A stretch of DNA of 64,000 nt from Blasia pusilla (taxonomy: Eukaryota > Marchantiophyta > Marchantiopsida > Blasiales), in NCBI GenBank assembly GCA_050084515.1, contig CM114275.1, positions 1,116,001 through 1,180,000 of the forward strand. The letters run 5' to 3'. Shown here in pieces: positions 36,136 to 46,867 of this stretch. The notes beneath the pieces were generated by a model. It saw nothing but the letters and a program-made list of their open reading frames with translations, was not told where the DNA came from and ran no database searches. Numbering within the stretch: the stretch's first letter is position 1; each line of letters opens with the position of its first letter. The position numbers and the translations under genes are program-made.

Positions 36136-36465
36136 ATGCCTAGTTAATATATCTTGGATTTTGGTTAAAAACCCAAAAATGCTAATATGTGGAGTTACTT
36201 GTTTCCCATCGGAGAGGGTAAAAGAAGTGTGCAATTTCTATCGTAATTAGAAGGGATAAACCTCATGAAAGAAGATATCCACCCATGAATTGTACACCAA
36301 CTAGTCGGTCAACGAAGGTGAAAGAGAGCCCAAGGAGACAAAGTTCGTGTGTTGAAGAGAAATTTCTAGGAAAGAGATACACATGTCAATTACCTACGGG
36401 TCAAAAAAGGCAGATGTCATAAGGAGAGATGGCACCTTTTTAAGGGCATTCTCCCATAATAATTA

Positions 36466-36500
36466 CTAGTATAGAGCCCATGAATTGCACACAATTCAAA
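36466..36500 (-). mobile_element. Worn Helitron-type 3' end
   Basis: ACTAGTATAGAGCCCATGAA resembles the ACTAGTATA..CCCGTGC pattern of the better-preserved ends at 19495 and 30480, but the hairpin is decayed. Orientation is minus. Confidence 0.35.
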
Positions 36501-36699
36501 AAATATTTAGAAAAGATTTTATAGCTGTTCAATTGCCATGTGTCATTTTAAATAAAAGATGTATGCAAATAAAACATGCACTCTCCAATAATAATTTAGA
36601 TAGAAATAGATTAGAAAAACCTGTTTTCAATTAGTGAATGTAAAACCAAAAAATACGGGCATGCGATCATAGGTGCGTCGATATTAAATCGACGACTGA

Positions 36700-37603
36700 A
36701 AACAGTAGACTAATTTCAAACTAATAGAAATTTGTATTGTTGTCTCTCTTCCGTTGAATTATGCATCCAAAAGTGCTGAAAACTGAAAACAACTCTCATA
36801 ATGGACGGAGTACGGCGTTTCAAATGCAAAATCGCGACTACGGGAGAAGCCGAGCACTGTTTTTGTTGACGGAGGAAAGAACTGCAGTTACTCCAACCGC
36901 TCTGGCGATTGCGATGCGATGGCCTCCCTCTCTTCGCGTCTGTGCCGTGCTTCCCCTGCGCGCGTGAGAAAGCTGAACAGAATCCGGAGTTGAGGAGGAG
37001 TAGTAGAGAACCGAGCGTCCGTTGGAATCTATGGATCCGAGAAACGGCAGGCGAATTCTTCATGTGAGGCCACGACGCAGACGAATTCGCGCAGACAGAA
37101 GCGAAAGTAATAGTGCAGGGACGGATGTGGACGAATGATTGCAGAGCAGTGGCGCGAAGGGCCGGATCCCACGGACGTAGACGGGAGTTCGTGGGTGAGG
37201 ATTTGGGCTGTGGAAGCGGAGCAGACAGGGCTGTGTGGATTAGGGAGCTGGCCTGTGATAGCATAGAAGGATTGAAGGGAAGGACCGTGACCGACTGATG
37301 GTCAAGTACGTGCGACGGTTATGGAGAAATGGGAGCTCTTGTGCAGGAGGAGGGAATGGCCATCGGCGCAGGTAGTTGTGGAGATTAGGGACACGTAGTT
37401 GTTGCGGGATGAGCTAAGTGCACTCGTTTTGTTTGGTGGACGGAGGATTCAATAAACAGCGCAGGGGCAGGGATACTGTGGGGTCTTGGATTAGGAGATC
37501 ATTATTATCATTATTAGGTGAGGAGTGGACTCGGAAGCCATTGCAGAGGAAATGAGGGGCAGAGGAGGAACATGAGCGATGTGGCGCAAGCTGGGATCAG
37601 GCT
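36700..37603 (+). promoter_or_regulatory. 5' flank / possible leader of SPEF1
   Basis: The composition becomes balanced here compared with the AT-rich repeats to the left. A 182-codon ORF on the opposite strand (37264-36716) has no recognisable domain and is probably fortuitous. I find no exon in it and read it as promoter and 5' UTR of the SPEF1 gene. Confidence 0.35.
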
Positions 37604-40600
37604 ATGATGGATGTGTCGTCCGATGAGCTTCCACTTTTGTACTCATGGGTAGGTTTTTCCTCCCACCGCCATACCTGATCTGTTCCTGGCGAACCATTTC
37701 CTCTGTTGCGAGGGAAAGTCAAAACTGCGCTACAAAGCTCCATGGTGAAGAAGAGCGTCGGATCGTGTTTGCATTGTCCTGTGACCGAATTGTGCAGCGG
37801 AGGAGTAAGAAATTATGATTACTTTGTACATTGTTGTTCGTTATTCTCAGGCAGAAGTCCTGGGATTGCCAGAAAAAGGTTGGATGCTGCTTACAGGACT
37901 TTTACTCAACGCCTTCCATTAGGTCTCTATGTTTCCCCGACCGTCTTTGAGCCAGTATCTCGTACACTTGTAGGGGAGAACGAATGTAAAAGTCTGCGCT
38001 TTCATCTACTCCTTTTCCTTTTCCATCTCTCTGGGCCGTGAATGTCATCGCTGCGAACATAGGGCTGTATGTACACTCGCAAAGCCTGACCTACTTTCTG
38101 TGCGTGATCCATAGTTTCTTGAAAGCCCCCAATCTTCCTGCATCCAACGAAATTCAACCTGTCAACGATTTAGCCTGCATGTCATGGTGAAGGCCGGATG
38201 GACGTGGACGAGATTAAAAGGAATGTTCAGTAGAAAGTGGACTACTAAAGAAAAAAATATGTCGAAGAGTTCTCTTGTAGCGGAACAGCGCCGGAGAAGT
38301 TCTTGTTGCCGTATCAATTCTAGCGTACAACCCGAGTCCTAATGCGCAAGTTCAATCAGCCGCAAAATGTGGATCCAAGGCTGGGTACAGATGCAAGTAG
38401 CTTGTAATTGGAAATCATCAATTAGTGTAAGATTGCATCTCATCCTCCCGCCAACAATAATATGGAGGAGGTGAGACGTGATTGAGCCATACGAGCCTAG
38501 TGATGATGCGGGAGGTTTGAACAGTGCTGTGAACAAAGACAGCAAATCAATCTATCAATCTGCTTGAACTTTGTCATCCGGTGACTGGCCGGAACGTGCA
38601 CACTCCTGGTCTGCTTCAACCGACTGACTAGCTGGAAAAATTTGCAATGTTATACAGATTGATGGTATACCTCTTTCCCGGCCCAAGCGAAACATCGCCA
38701 GAGACTTCAGCGATGCAGGTGCCTTCCTTTTAAACGTCTCATTTCTAGGTAGTCGTCGTCACTTTTAAATCAAGAGTTGTAACACTCGACCATCATATCT
38801 TGGGTTCAGAGAAAAGTGTGGTAAGGCGCAGGGATTCTTTCTGTCATGGCTGCTCCCCAGCTTACCTGGTGCGAAGAATCGAAGGCACTTTGAGATGGAT
38901 ACATCATAGAAAAGAGGAATTTATCTTCTCTCCGTCTTTGCGTAAGATAAAAGAACGGTTGAAGTATTTGATCCCACATCTTGCATTAAGGAGACGGATA
39001 GTTCTCGCGCCACCATGAAGAGTTGAAGAGACATGGATTGAGTGACGTCTTGGATATTGGGTGCAGTCCTGGTGGCCGAGGTGGTGGCTCACTATTGCCC
39101 TAAATTGGTGGACGTGCACAATTACAGTTCTGCTAACGGCCTCGCCCAAAAGATCTACAACTGGAACACACTGAATGGTACTACTCCGCTTTACCACAGC
39201 TTCACCTTCTCTGCAATGTACATGCCCATAAGAGGAATCTCGCTGCCCTCGTTGTCATTTGAGATCTCTTCCGCCACTCTGAGCAATCTGATCTAAATCG
39301 GGGCGTCTATGTGATACGACAGAGAAAGGTTAGCAAGCATATCAGTCAATTCAAAGGTAGGAAGCAACTTCTCGGCGTTGTGAAACTCCGTCTTGAGCGT
39401 GAGACTCCTGGCTCTTAGGACTGTCTGTCATACTGTCCACTGAAATCAAGAGCCGACCCATTTGGATTCCAATCCTCAGGATTGCGGGAACATGTGAGTC
39501 GTCCTTCTGCCCGATATTCGAGCTGGCGCTGCAGAACCGTCGCTGCGTTTTCCAGTGCATGGAAGATACTTCAGTTTCTAACCCAAAGAACAATCGACAT
39601 TTGGCTTTTACCATGGCCACTGACAGTTCACATTATGGCAGTCAAGGTGTTCCGGCGCCTGCATTTCTCTTTGACGAAGGATGACATAGAAGCTGTTGCC
39701 AACGGTGAACCGCATATGATTGAGCGCATCTTGAAGCTTCTCAAGTACAAGGTAAATCGACAGTGTAGCCCAATTGTAGTCTTTCTTCCTGTAGCACAAA
39801 TGGCTTTAAAATAACTCAAGCAGAGGATTCACTTCATCTTTCCCTCCACCTTCGGATTTCAGAAGTCAGTTCAGTGCTATCTACTTCATATATTCATATT
39901 TCCTCGATAGTATTAATCGCTGAACAGAACTGAACTGTAGGAGGAAGAAGTTGTCAACGCGTAATGCCATAAGAAGGGGCCAAACTCGACCTCATCCTCA
40001 TTCGTCGTACAAATGCCTGAGTGAGCGAGATCTGACTACGAAGCATTAGCTGATCCGTTTCAGCAAGAAATGCGACAAGTATGACGAATTGGTATACAGG
40101 CTGGCTCCGTCGGACAGTGATGGCGTGTAGAAGTGACAATCGCGTCCCCCATTAGTGATATCATTTAGTGCAGAACAATCCTTTCATCCAGTGACTTGAA
40201 GAGTTTGTTGACGGTGATCACATGGGAAAGCAGATGGCGAAGTACAAACCTAATGGATTGAATGGGGAGGGACCTGGTGCGACTAAACCGGAAGACGTTT
40301 ATCCGAGTGGCACCAAGACGCGATGTTTGGGTGCTTCATCACTCATGAGTACACGCTCTGACCTCCTCCAATGTGCCCCATTCCGCAGGTTCCCTGTTCC
40401 TTTCTCCCCGTGTTGCCCAAGCACCGTCCTACTAGTGTTGTACCGTAGTGGTGGAGGAACTTGGCTGGAGATGAATCTGCACATGATTGTTCGCTTACAT
40501 CCCAAAGGAACCTCAGATCCACTTCAGAAAGAAATTCGTTGTGTGTCGACGAGATCGTCGTCATTTGTTGTTTGAGTGGGTCTCTTCACAGATCGGGGAA

Positions 40601-42488
40601 GGCTGTTGAGATCGAGTGTGATGGGAGTTCAGGGCCATGAGGGGACACAGCGGTGGCACGCAGATTCGAAGCACACTCTCAATCTCTTACAATACCAAAG
40701 CATCGGCACACCTACCGATGCAAAAGAGAGAGACAGAGAGAGCTGAAGTTAGGCATGTGATTTGGGTGCAGGATTGGCGCAACAGACTCCGCCGAGGGAT
40801 CAAGAGCTGAGACCAGGGTATGGGAGAGACTCCAGGCCGAGACATGCTACACCCTCGAAACAGTAGAGCTCCATGACCGTCGCCTCCGCCGATGAAGAAA
40901 CCGTCGTTTGCCACACTAGAATTTTCCATAACCTAGAAAACAGCGTCCAGAGCTGCCAAGATCCTTCCTCGATCCATCAGTGGACAGTTATCTCAGCGCC
41001 CTTCGAAGTCGGAGCTGCACTTCCGATTTCTTCCTGCAAGAAACTTGGACCTCATCGCTGTCTGTCGTCTCTCCCACATTCACTCCTGCACCGGTCTGAC
41101 CTCCCAACGACTATTCACAGGGCCGTCACTCCTCGTTCCTCTTCCTCTCCACCGTTGAATGATTGCCATCGTACTCACCACTGCAAAGGAACTCCGATCA
41201 ATTCCTTCTCTTTGCTCCATATATCTCTCAAAGGGTTACGATCAAACGTACCCGCATCCCAACCGCTTCTTGCTTTTTCCGCCTCCATGAACATGCTCCG
41301 AACCGCCTGTTGTTCCTTTTCGCTGGAATGAAACTTACTAGTATCCGAACTTCTTCTTTGTTATGCTTACTACTTAGTAGATCTCATACGTTGCATTGAA
41401 ACTTACTAGTATCCGAACTGCTTTTTGTTTTGCTTACTACTTCATAGATCTCATAGATTGCAATGAAGCCCACTAGTATCCGAACTGCTTCTTTGTTTTG
41501 CTTAATACTTCGTAGATCTCATAGACTCCAATGAAGTATCCGAATTGCTACTTGGTGCTGCTGACTACTTCATAGGTTGCAGTAAAACATACTAGCATCC
41601 AAACATTGCAATTTAGTAAGGAACCGAATCAAAACATAGAGGAAGCTTGCATCTTACCTGTTGGGCATGGAGTTTTTTCTTCCACGAAATATAACTCTTA
41701 TAGTTTGCATTAGTTTGCACTTGACAAATTTTGTTTTGTAACCATTGGAGATGTTCAATAGAAAGATGGAGTCTTATGAAAGTTTAAAATAGAGAGAGGT
41801 GGTTGGCATCCGTAGATTTGCAATGATCATTAGTTAGATGTATGGTAGATGCACTTGTCTTGGCATTTAAAATGTTTGTGGTTGAAAATACGTCGGCACC
41901 ACTTCCCTAAATAGTATCGTGTCTTTATTGTAGTACATGCGTTTTTAACACAATTATATTAGGGATTGTGACACAAGATATTTGAACTTGATGTGTTGAT
42001 TCATTGTTTGTTGATGTAGACATCCTGCTCTCGACCACTATCCGATGCCAATTGCAAGGGCTCCGGTACACTCGATTATCCTTTCATTCATGATTACTTA
42101 CGCAAATATTAAGTGCGAAACATCAAACCCGTAAAGCTAGTATGCTTGATCTGAGAGAAAGAGTCCTTGTTCAAAGTTTCTCTTATGTCACAAGTGTTCA
42201 TGTTGTAAAATCAACACTAGAAAGATTATACTTGTCCCCAAATGTTATGTGTCAATCATCAACGTGTTTGACAAGTCCACAAGGTATCCTCCGTTCCCAA
42301 TATATAGCATAGATAAAAAAAGCTTTCCTACACAAGCTTCAGGTTGTAGTAGCCATGGCATGAAGTCTAATTTGCGGCAATGGCAAAGGATTTGGGATAA
42401 GCAGAGTCCTCGTCGGAATCAAGATGCGGGAGTTGAGAAGCTTCATGAGAAGGATGCTCACATTCGGGAACTAGGGGAGACTATTGAG
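37604..42488 (+). CDS. SPEF1: SPEF1/CLAMP-like calponin-homology protein (sperm axoneme), partial model
   Basis: Four N-terminal exons join with matching phases: 37604-37648 (MMDVSSDELPLLYSW), 38658-38718 (PLSRPKRNIARDFSD), 39067-39177 (VAEVVAHYCPKLVDVHNYSS and QKIYNWNTLN) and 39642-39751 (KVFRRLHFSLTKDDIE and MIERILKLLKYK). Together they give the complete CH-like domain of SPEF1 (DUF1042), about 109 residues. A fifth exon at 42343-42488 carries VEKLHEKDAHIRELGETIE, matching the family's C-terminal coiled coil. Linker exons between 39751 and 42343 (perhaps from 40240) and the true C-terminus were not resolved. SPEF1 binds and bundles microtubules in motile cilia, where it is needed for the central pair. 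The gene is kept in plants with swimming sperm and absent from angiosperms as far as I know. Confidence 0.75.
41329..41590. repeat. 68-bp tandem repeat, four units, inside SPEF1
   Basis: Units start at 41329, 41397, 41464 and 41532 (the last shortened), each with ACTAGTATCCGAACT and CATAGATCTCATA segments. A partial older unit precedes it at about 41287. It lies in the long intron before the coiled-coil exon. Confidence 0.85.
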
Positions 42489-42865
42489 GTGTGGCTATGT
42501 CACAATTTTTCCAAATGTAGCTATGTCAATCAAACTCAAAGACAATTGGGACAGGGTTTACAAGGTTCTAAGGTGCATGGCAATGCGCACTAGTCAATTT
42601 CGATTTCATGAAAGGGAACAAATTTATTTTCGCAAAGAAGGGAGCCTCCTATTGATTTGTTCATTGTAGAGAAGAAAAAGATGGACTAAGCTATCAGCGA
42701 GAAGGAGAATCAAGAAGTTTAACAAAACTAGGCAAAAAAGAATGACAATTATACTTTCAAAGGCCCCACCCCTGTCACTTGTTGGAAGAAGTTTCTTACA
42801 CTCCTTTTTAGAAGCAAACTAGCATCCAACTTGTTTAATATAAAGTGACTTTCATTTATGCAAAA

Positions 42866-43369
42866 CTAGCACATTGCCGAGCCATACATGAGATACACGT
42901 GCCATGGGTCAAACATAGAAATTTTCGACATATTGTGGAGTCAAAGTCAAGAGGACATCCATTGTTAATAGAATGCATTTTGAAGTCTTGTTCACCTCCG
43001 AATCCACAAGTTCTAATTGCATTTCATTATATGATTAGACTCCTTAGGCCTAAATGAAAATTTGTTACTCGCTTGAATAGCACATCGAATATTAGAGATG
43101 TTGAACATATTTACATCGCCTGTTGCTATAATAGTACAAATTACAAGTGGACACTATTCAAGCGAGTAAGAAGTTTTCATTTAGGCCTAAGGAGTCTAAT
43201 CATATAATGAAATGCAATTAGAACTTGTGGATTCGGAGGTGAACAAGACTTCAAAATCTATTCTATTAATAATGGATGTCCTCTTGACTTTGACTCCCCG
43301 GTATGTCAAGAATTTCTATGTTTGACCTATGGCACTTGTATCTCATGTATGGCACGGGCGATGTGCTAG
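42866..43369. repeat. Long inverted repeat with 215-bp arms and 73-bp loop
   Basis: Arm 1 (42866-43080) and arm 2 (43154-43369) are reverse complements with roughly 18 mismatches, most near the outer ends. The 73-bp loop (43081-43153) is repeated in direct orientation immediately after arm 2 (43370-43443). Both arms have CTAG at their outer end, arm 2 preceded by GGCACGGGCGATGTG, similar to the Helitron-type ends in the window. No ORF of known type is present. A transcript would form a strong hairpin. Confidence 0.85.
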
Positions 43370-43443
43370 CACATCAAATATTAGAGATGTTGAACATATT
43401 TACACCGCCTGTTGCTATAATAGTACAAATTGCAAGTGGACAC
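43370..43443 (+). repeat. Second copy of the inverted-repeat loop
   Basis: CACATCAAATATTAGAGATG onward repeats the loop at 43081-43153 with only a few changes. The order is therefore arm - loop - inverted arm - loop. Confidence 0.85.
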
Positions 43444-43819
43444 TAGGTGGAAGGAAAGATTTTCAAGAACATGATTACTAGATTTAGTAAGTTGGGACAA
43501 ATTTGCAACTCATTTTGTTAGATATGAGTTTTGATGGGAATTCCAATTGGATGTGCATAACAGTTGTTGGAGGCAAAGGTCAGGAAGCTGGAACAACTTG
43601 TGAGGTTGAAAGAGCACAAAATTCAAGTTCTAAGCGGAAAGTTGATCATGAAGGGACGTGGATGAGCAATTTTTAGTTTTGAAGGTGCCTCAAACCTCGA
43701 GCCCTCCATATTATGGTCACTTCTTAAGAGTATTCTCCTCCTTACCTATAATTGTGCCCGAGTTCTAGCTTCTTTTGTTTTATTTAAATATAGTAAATCT
43801 TGAAACCTGACGTATTGAA

Positions 43820-43891
43820 GTGGCTGTAGTTTAGTGGTAAGAATTCCACGTTGTGGCCGTGGAGACCTGGGCTCGAATCCCAGCAGCCACA
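43820..43891 (+). tRNA. trnH-GUG: tRNA-His (GTG)
   Basis: The sequence folds as a complete cloverleaf. The acceptor GTGGCTG pairs with CAGCCAC, the D arm has the TAGTTTAGTGGTAA A box, the anticodon stem CCACG/CGTGG encloses a loop TTGTGGC with anticodon GTG at 43853-43855, and the T arm CTGGG/CCCAG encloses CTCGAAT. The discriminator is A and there is no encoded CCA. The extra 5' G(-1) of tRNA-His would be added after transcription. A second copy lies at 45076-45147. Confidence 0.96.
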
Positions 43892-43976
43892 ATATTATGT
43901 TAACCTTTTACTTCTACTTGCCGCAGGCGACTCAAGAGAATTCCCGTTTGTCCTGTATCGGGCTCAAATGAGTCTT

Positions 43977-44440
43977 GGAGAAATGAGGATACTTGCATTT
44001 TGCGAGGTATCGAGTGCACGATTGCTGGAGAGTGTTGGAACGGATCCGTGTCTGTTTGTAGGGCCTCCTCGGGAGTGCGCCGATCCGAAATCTGTTTTTG
44101 TTTTTGGTTTGCGTGTCTCGGAGAAATGCGTTTGATCATATTCGGAAAGGGACCGAGGAACCATTCAATTGCAGGAGTGATGGAGAGTGTGGGAACTGAT
44201 CCCTCTCTCTGTGGAGAGGATCCTCGTGAGCGCACCGATCCGAAATCTTTATGTTTCATTTGTGTAGGACTTCGTGTCGGAGAAATGCGTCTGATCAGAT
44301 TTTGAAAGGGAACGAGAAGTGCATAGAGGGGCGGGTGAATAGAGTTGGAACGGATCCTCTGTGTGTGTTCTTTTCGGGCTTTTAGGCCTCTTCTCTGGAA
44401 TTAGGACAGAAGTCATTTGCGGTGGAGATTTGCAGGGTCC
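43977..44440 (+). repeat. Diverged tandem array between the tRNA-His genes
   Basis: GGAGAAATG(A/C)G starts units at 43977, 44120 and 44279 (spacing 143 and 159). Each has a GGAACGGATCC or GGAACTGATCC core followed by a CCGATCCGAAATCT segment. A fourth, more diverged unit is visible at about 44495-44560. The open frames across it (43851-44135, 44000-44305) follow the repeat and have no known protein match. Confidence 0.65.
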
Positions 44441-44599
44441 GCTCAGAGTGTTTTTTTTTTACGAAATCAGGAATCAATTGCTATCCTGCTCATGCTGCTC
44501 GAGTATTGGAGCGAATCCCTCGCTCTGCCCAGGGCTTCCTCGTGAGTGCACCAATCCTCGGCATTTTCTTCCATAGAAAGTTTGCTATGATAGGTTTGT

Positions 44600-45075
44600 G
44601 TCCGTCTCTTGCCGACCGAATACTACTACAACTGAAAGGTCACCGGTGGGAGTGGGATTGCGATGCGTCTCTTTCTCAAATGGTGAGAAGCCTTTCTCTT
44701 TGTGTGGACTAGATAGGTTTCCGAAGCCTCTTGAGAGCACACGGTAAATTAGTCTCTAATTTTCGTACCCTACTCGAAGCATGGCCAGTTCTCCCACTTT
44801 TTCGTCGGTTATCTGGAAGTTTTGGCCACGCATTGATCAGACGTTGAGAGCAGCAGATGACGGCAGGCTCTCTTGTTAATGTGCCTTCCCCTGCGACAGT
44901 ACTCACATGAGCACCATCTCTGGAGCTACTCAAAAGGTGCCATAGACTTTTGAACCTTTTGTGCAACTGGTTCATCTCCAATTCAGCCGTTCTGTCCTTC
45001 TCCTTGTTCTCATTATCCAAATTCTGTCTGTAAGATTTTTGTTGTATTGTACAATTCCGATACCTATCAGCAGAT
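44600..45075. other. Spacer between the tRNA-His genes
   Basis: No gene recognised. The minus-strand ORF at 45020-44709 has no known domain. Confidence 0.35.
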
Positions 45076-45147
45076 GTGGCTGTAGTTTAGTGGTAAGAAT
45101 TCCACGTTGTGGCCGTGGAGACCTGGGCTCGAATCCCAGCAGCCACA
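45076..45147 (+). tRNA. trnH-GUG: tRNA-His (GTG), second copy
   Basis: This is identical over the mature region to the gene at 43820-43891, with anticodon GTG at 45109-45111. The flanks differ after a few bases. The pair is 1,256 bp apart on the same strand, which suggests a local duplication that also involved the intervening array or its flank. Confidence 0.96.
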
Positions 45148-46835
45148 GTTTTGGTTCTATTTCTACTTCCAGATTTCCCGCGTTGTGTATCTGGGGTGAT
45201 CAGTTCGCTATCACAGCGACAGGAATGCATCTCCTCCGCACTCCCGTATAGATAGACACATTCTCCATATACTACAGTATGAACAGTGCACTGCATAAAA
45301 GCACTATCGGATTTTTAAATTCAGGCAATTGAGTTCATTGCGAACGCCTCCGACTGGTTGAGGGATTCCGGAAGTTCTGAGTGCAGAGTTGGCTATAGCG
45401 CCACAAATTTCGACGCGCGGAGGTCGCAACTAATTAATCAAGGTCGCGAGGACGTGGGCGCCCAAAAGCTTTGGGCGTAGAAAAAGCCCACCCTGCACGA
45501 ATGGTGTCAAGCCCTTAGATCTCCATTGAGGGAGATATGAGGTCTCCAGAATAAGTTTAGGTGGAAAATTGTGCCGCCAGTGACTCGTAACTTCGTTAAG
45601 CTTTTCGGAAATGCCAAGATTTGTTCGTTAGGCTTCCTGGAAGTGCAATTTCTCTGCGTCTCCATCGTTTCAGGCAGATCTCAGGGCTCTAGAAGAAGTT
45701 CACCGTCAATGGCTCCTCAATCTTTGTCACGCTTTCAAAGAATGCATCACAGCGAGGGAAGAATTGGTTGGCTGTTAAGACACGCGCATCTCCGGTGCTC
45801 TGGTTGTGAGAGCTCTCCGTGATTTTTCGTTCACTCGTCCTTTTCAGCAGCTCTCTGCGTTCTCGAAGAGATCGTTCGTTGACAATGTTACCTCTGATGA
45901 TTCTCCAGCTTTTGCGACATTGCGAAGCACATCCGATCTTCCCAAGAGCAGTAATCCGAGAAGAATTGCGTGCAGGCGGCGCCGGCAAGCGGAGTCGAGA
46001 GACTTGGCACGGGCAGGATTAGCATGATTTGCGCACGCCGATTTCAGACTTTCCAAGACATCACTGGCACAGATTTTTCCTCACGAGAAGGCAAAATAAG
46101 AGACGGTGCCCAAGATATCGCTTGCTGTCAGGACGCGCCATAAGCCTCCGCTGATGACTGAGCCCGATCGCACATCTTCAGCACAGCACGGATCGTTGCA
46201 GCCTGGTCCGAATCCGAGCTGAGAATTTTCCAATCAGTTCTTGTAGATAACAAACGTCCTCGATGCACTCCGGTTGGAAATGTGTACAAATTTTTCTGCA
46301 GAATGTTCATAGCTGCTAAGCACGCGATTGAGTGGATCACCTGTTGTTTCCGTATCGACCTAACCATTCATTGAGCGGATCGCTTCCCTCCCACACGTTC
46401 CCCACCTGCGGCTTATTTGGGCAGCTTTGCATAGTCGTGCCCTACACTTTTCCCTCTTTCTCGTCCACTCCTCATCCTCACGAACGGGTTTCGTCTTCGG
46501 CCAAGTAGTAAACATAGGAATGCTTGCTTTGAGACGCACTTCTCTTGGCGGGGAGTGAGTGCGTTGCCAGACAGCGACGGAAATGGTGAAGGTCCTCGGC
46601 GGTTCTCATGTTTAAATTTTTCCGAAAAGGGTTATAGTAATATAATTAATATCAGGAAAGAAAAGTCCTTTCGCTAATTTGTTTTAATTCGTTGATAGTT
46701 GCAAAGAGATTTATTTCTTTACTTTTTCTGCATTAAGTTCTCCATTCACTTCCCCATTCGCTTCCTCAAGTGATTACTTACATCCACGAGCATGAAAGAA
46801 AATTTGAGGGTGGAACATGTTGAATATTGACATAA
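45148..46835. other. Spacer, no gene seen
   Basis: The composition is balanced to about 46.6 kb, then AT-rich. ORFs on both strands (45571-46367) have no similarity that I recognise. Confidence 0.4.
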
Positions 46836-46839
46836 ACGA

Positions 46840-46867
46840 GTTAGGACCTGCATGGGTCCTAACTAGT
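46840..46867 (+). mobile_element. Possible Helitron-type 3' end
   Basis: GTTAGGACC-TGCATG-GGTCCTAAC (perfect 9-bp arms, 46840-46863) overlaps CTAG (46863-46866) followed by T. The hairpin lies closer to CTAG than in the other ends, so this is a weaker case. Confidence 0.4.

Noticed and set aside
36716-37264. 182-codon minus-strand ORF upstream of SPEF1
   Set aside because: No domain, no splice or promoter context, Ser/Pro/Arg-rich composition typical of chance ORFs in balanced-GC DNA.
40873-41331. 152-codon ORF inside SPEF1
   Set aside because: No recognised domain and it ends at the start of the 68-bp tandem repeat; its splice sites do not connect to the CH domain exons. It could hide a linker exon, but I cannot support it.
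43977-44440. CRISPR-like array
   Set aside because: Units are 143-159 bp, diverged along their length, without short identical repeats and unique spacers, and the genome is eukaryotic.
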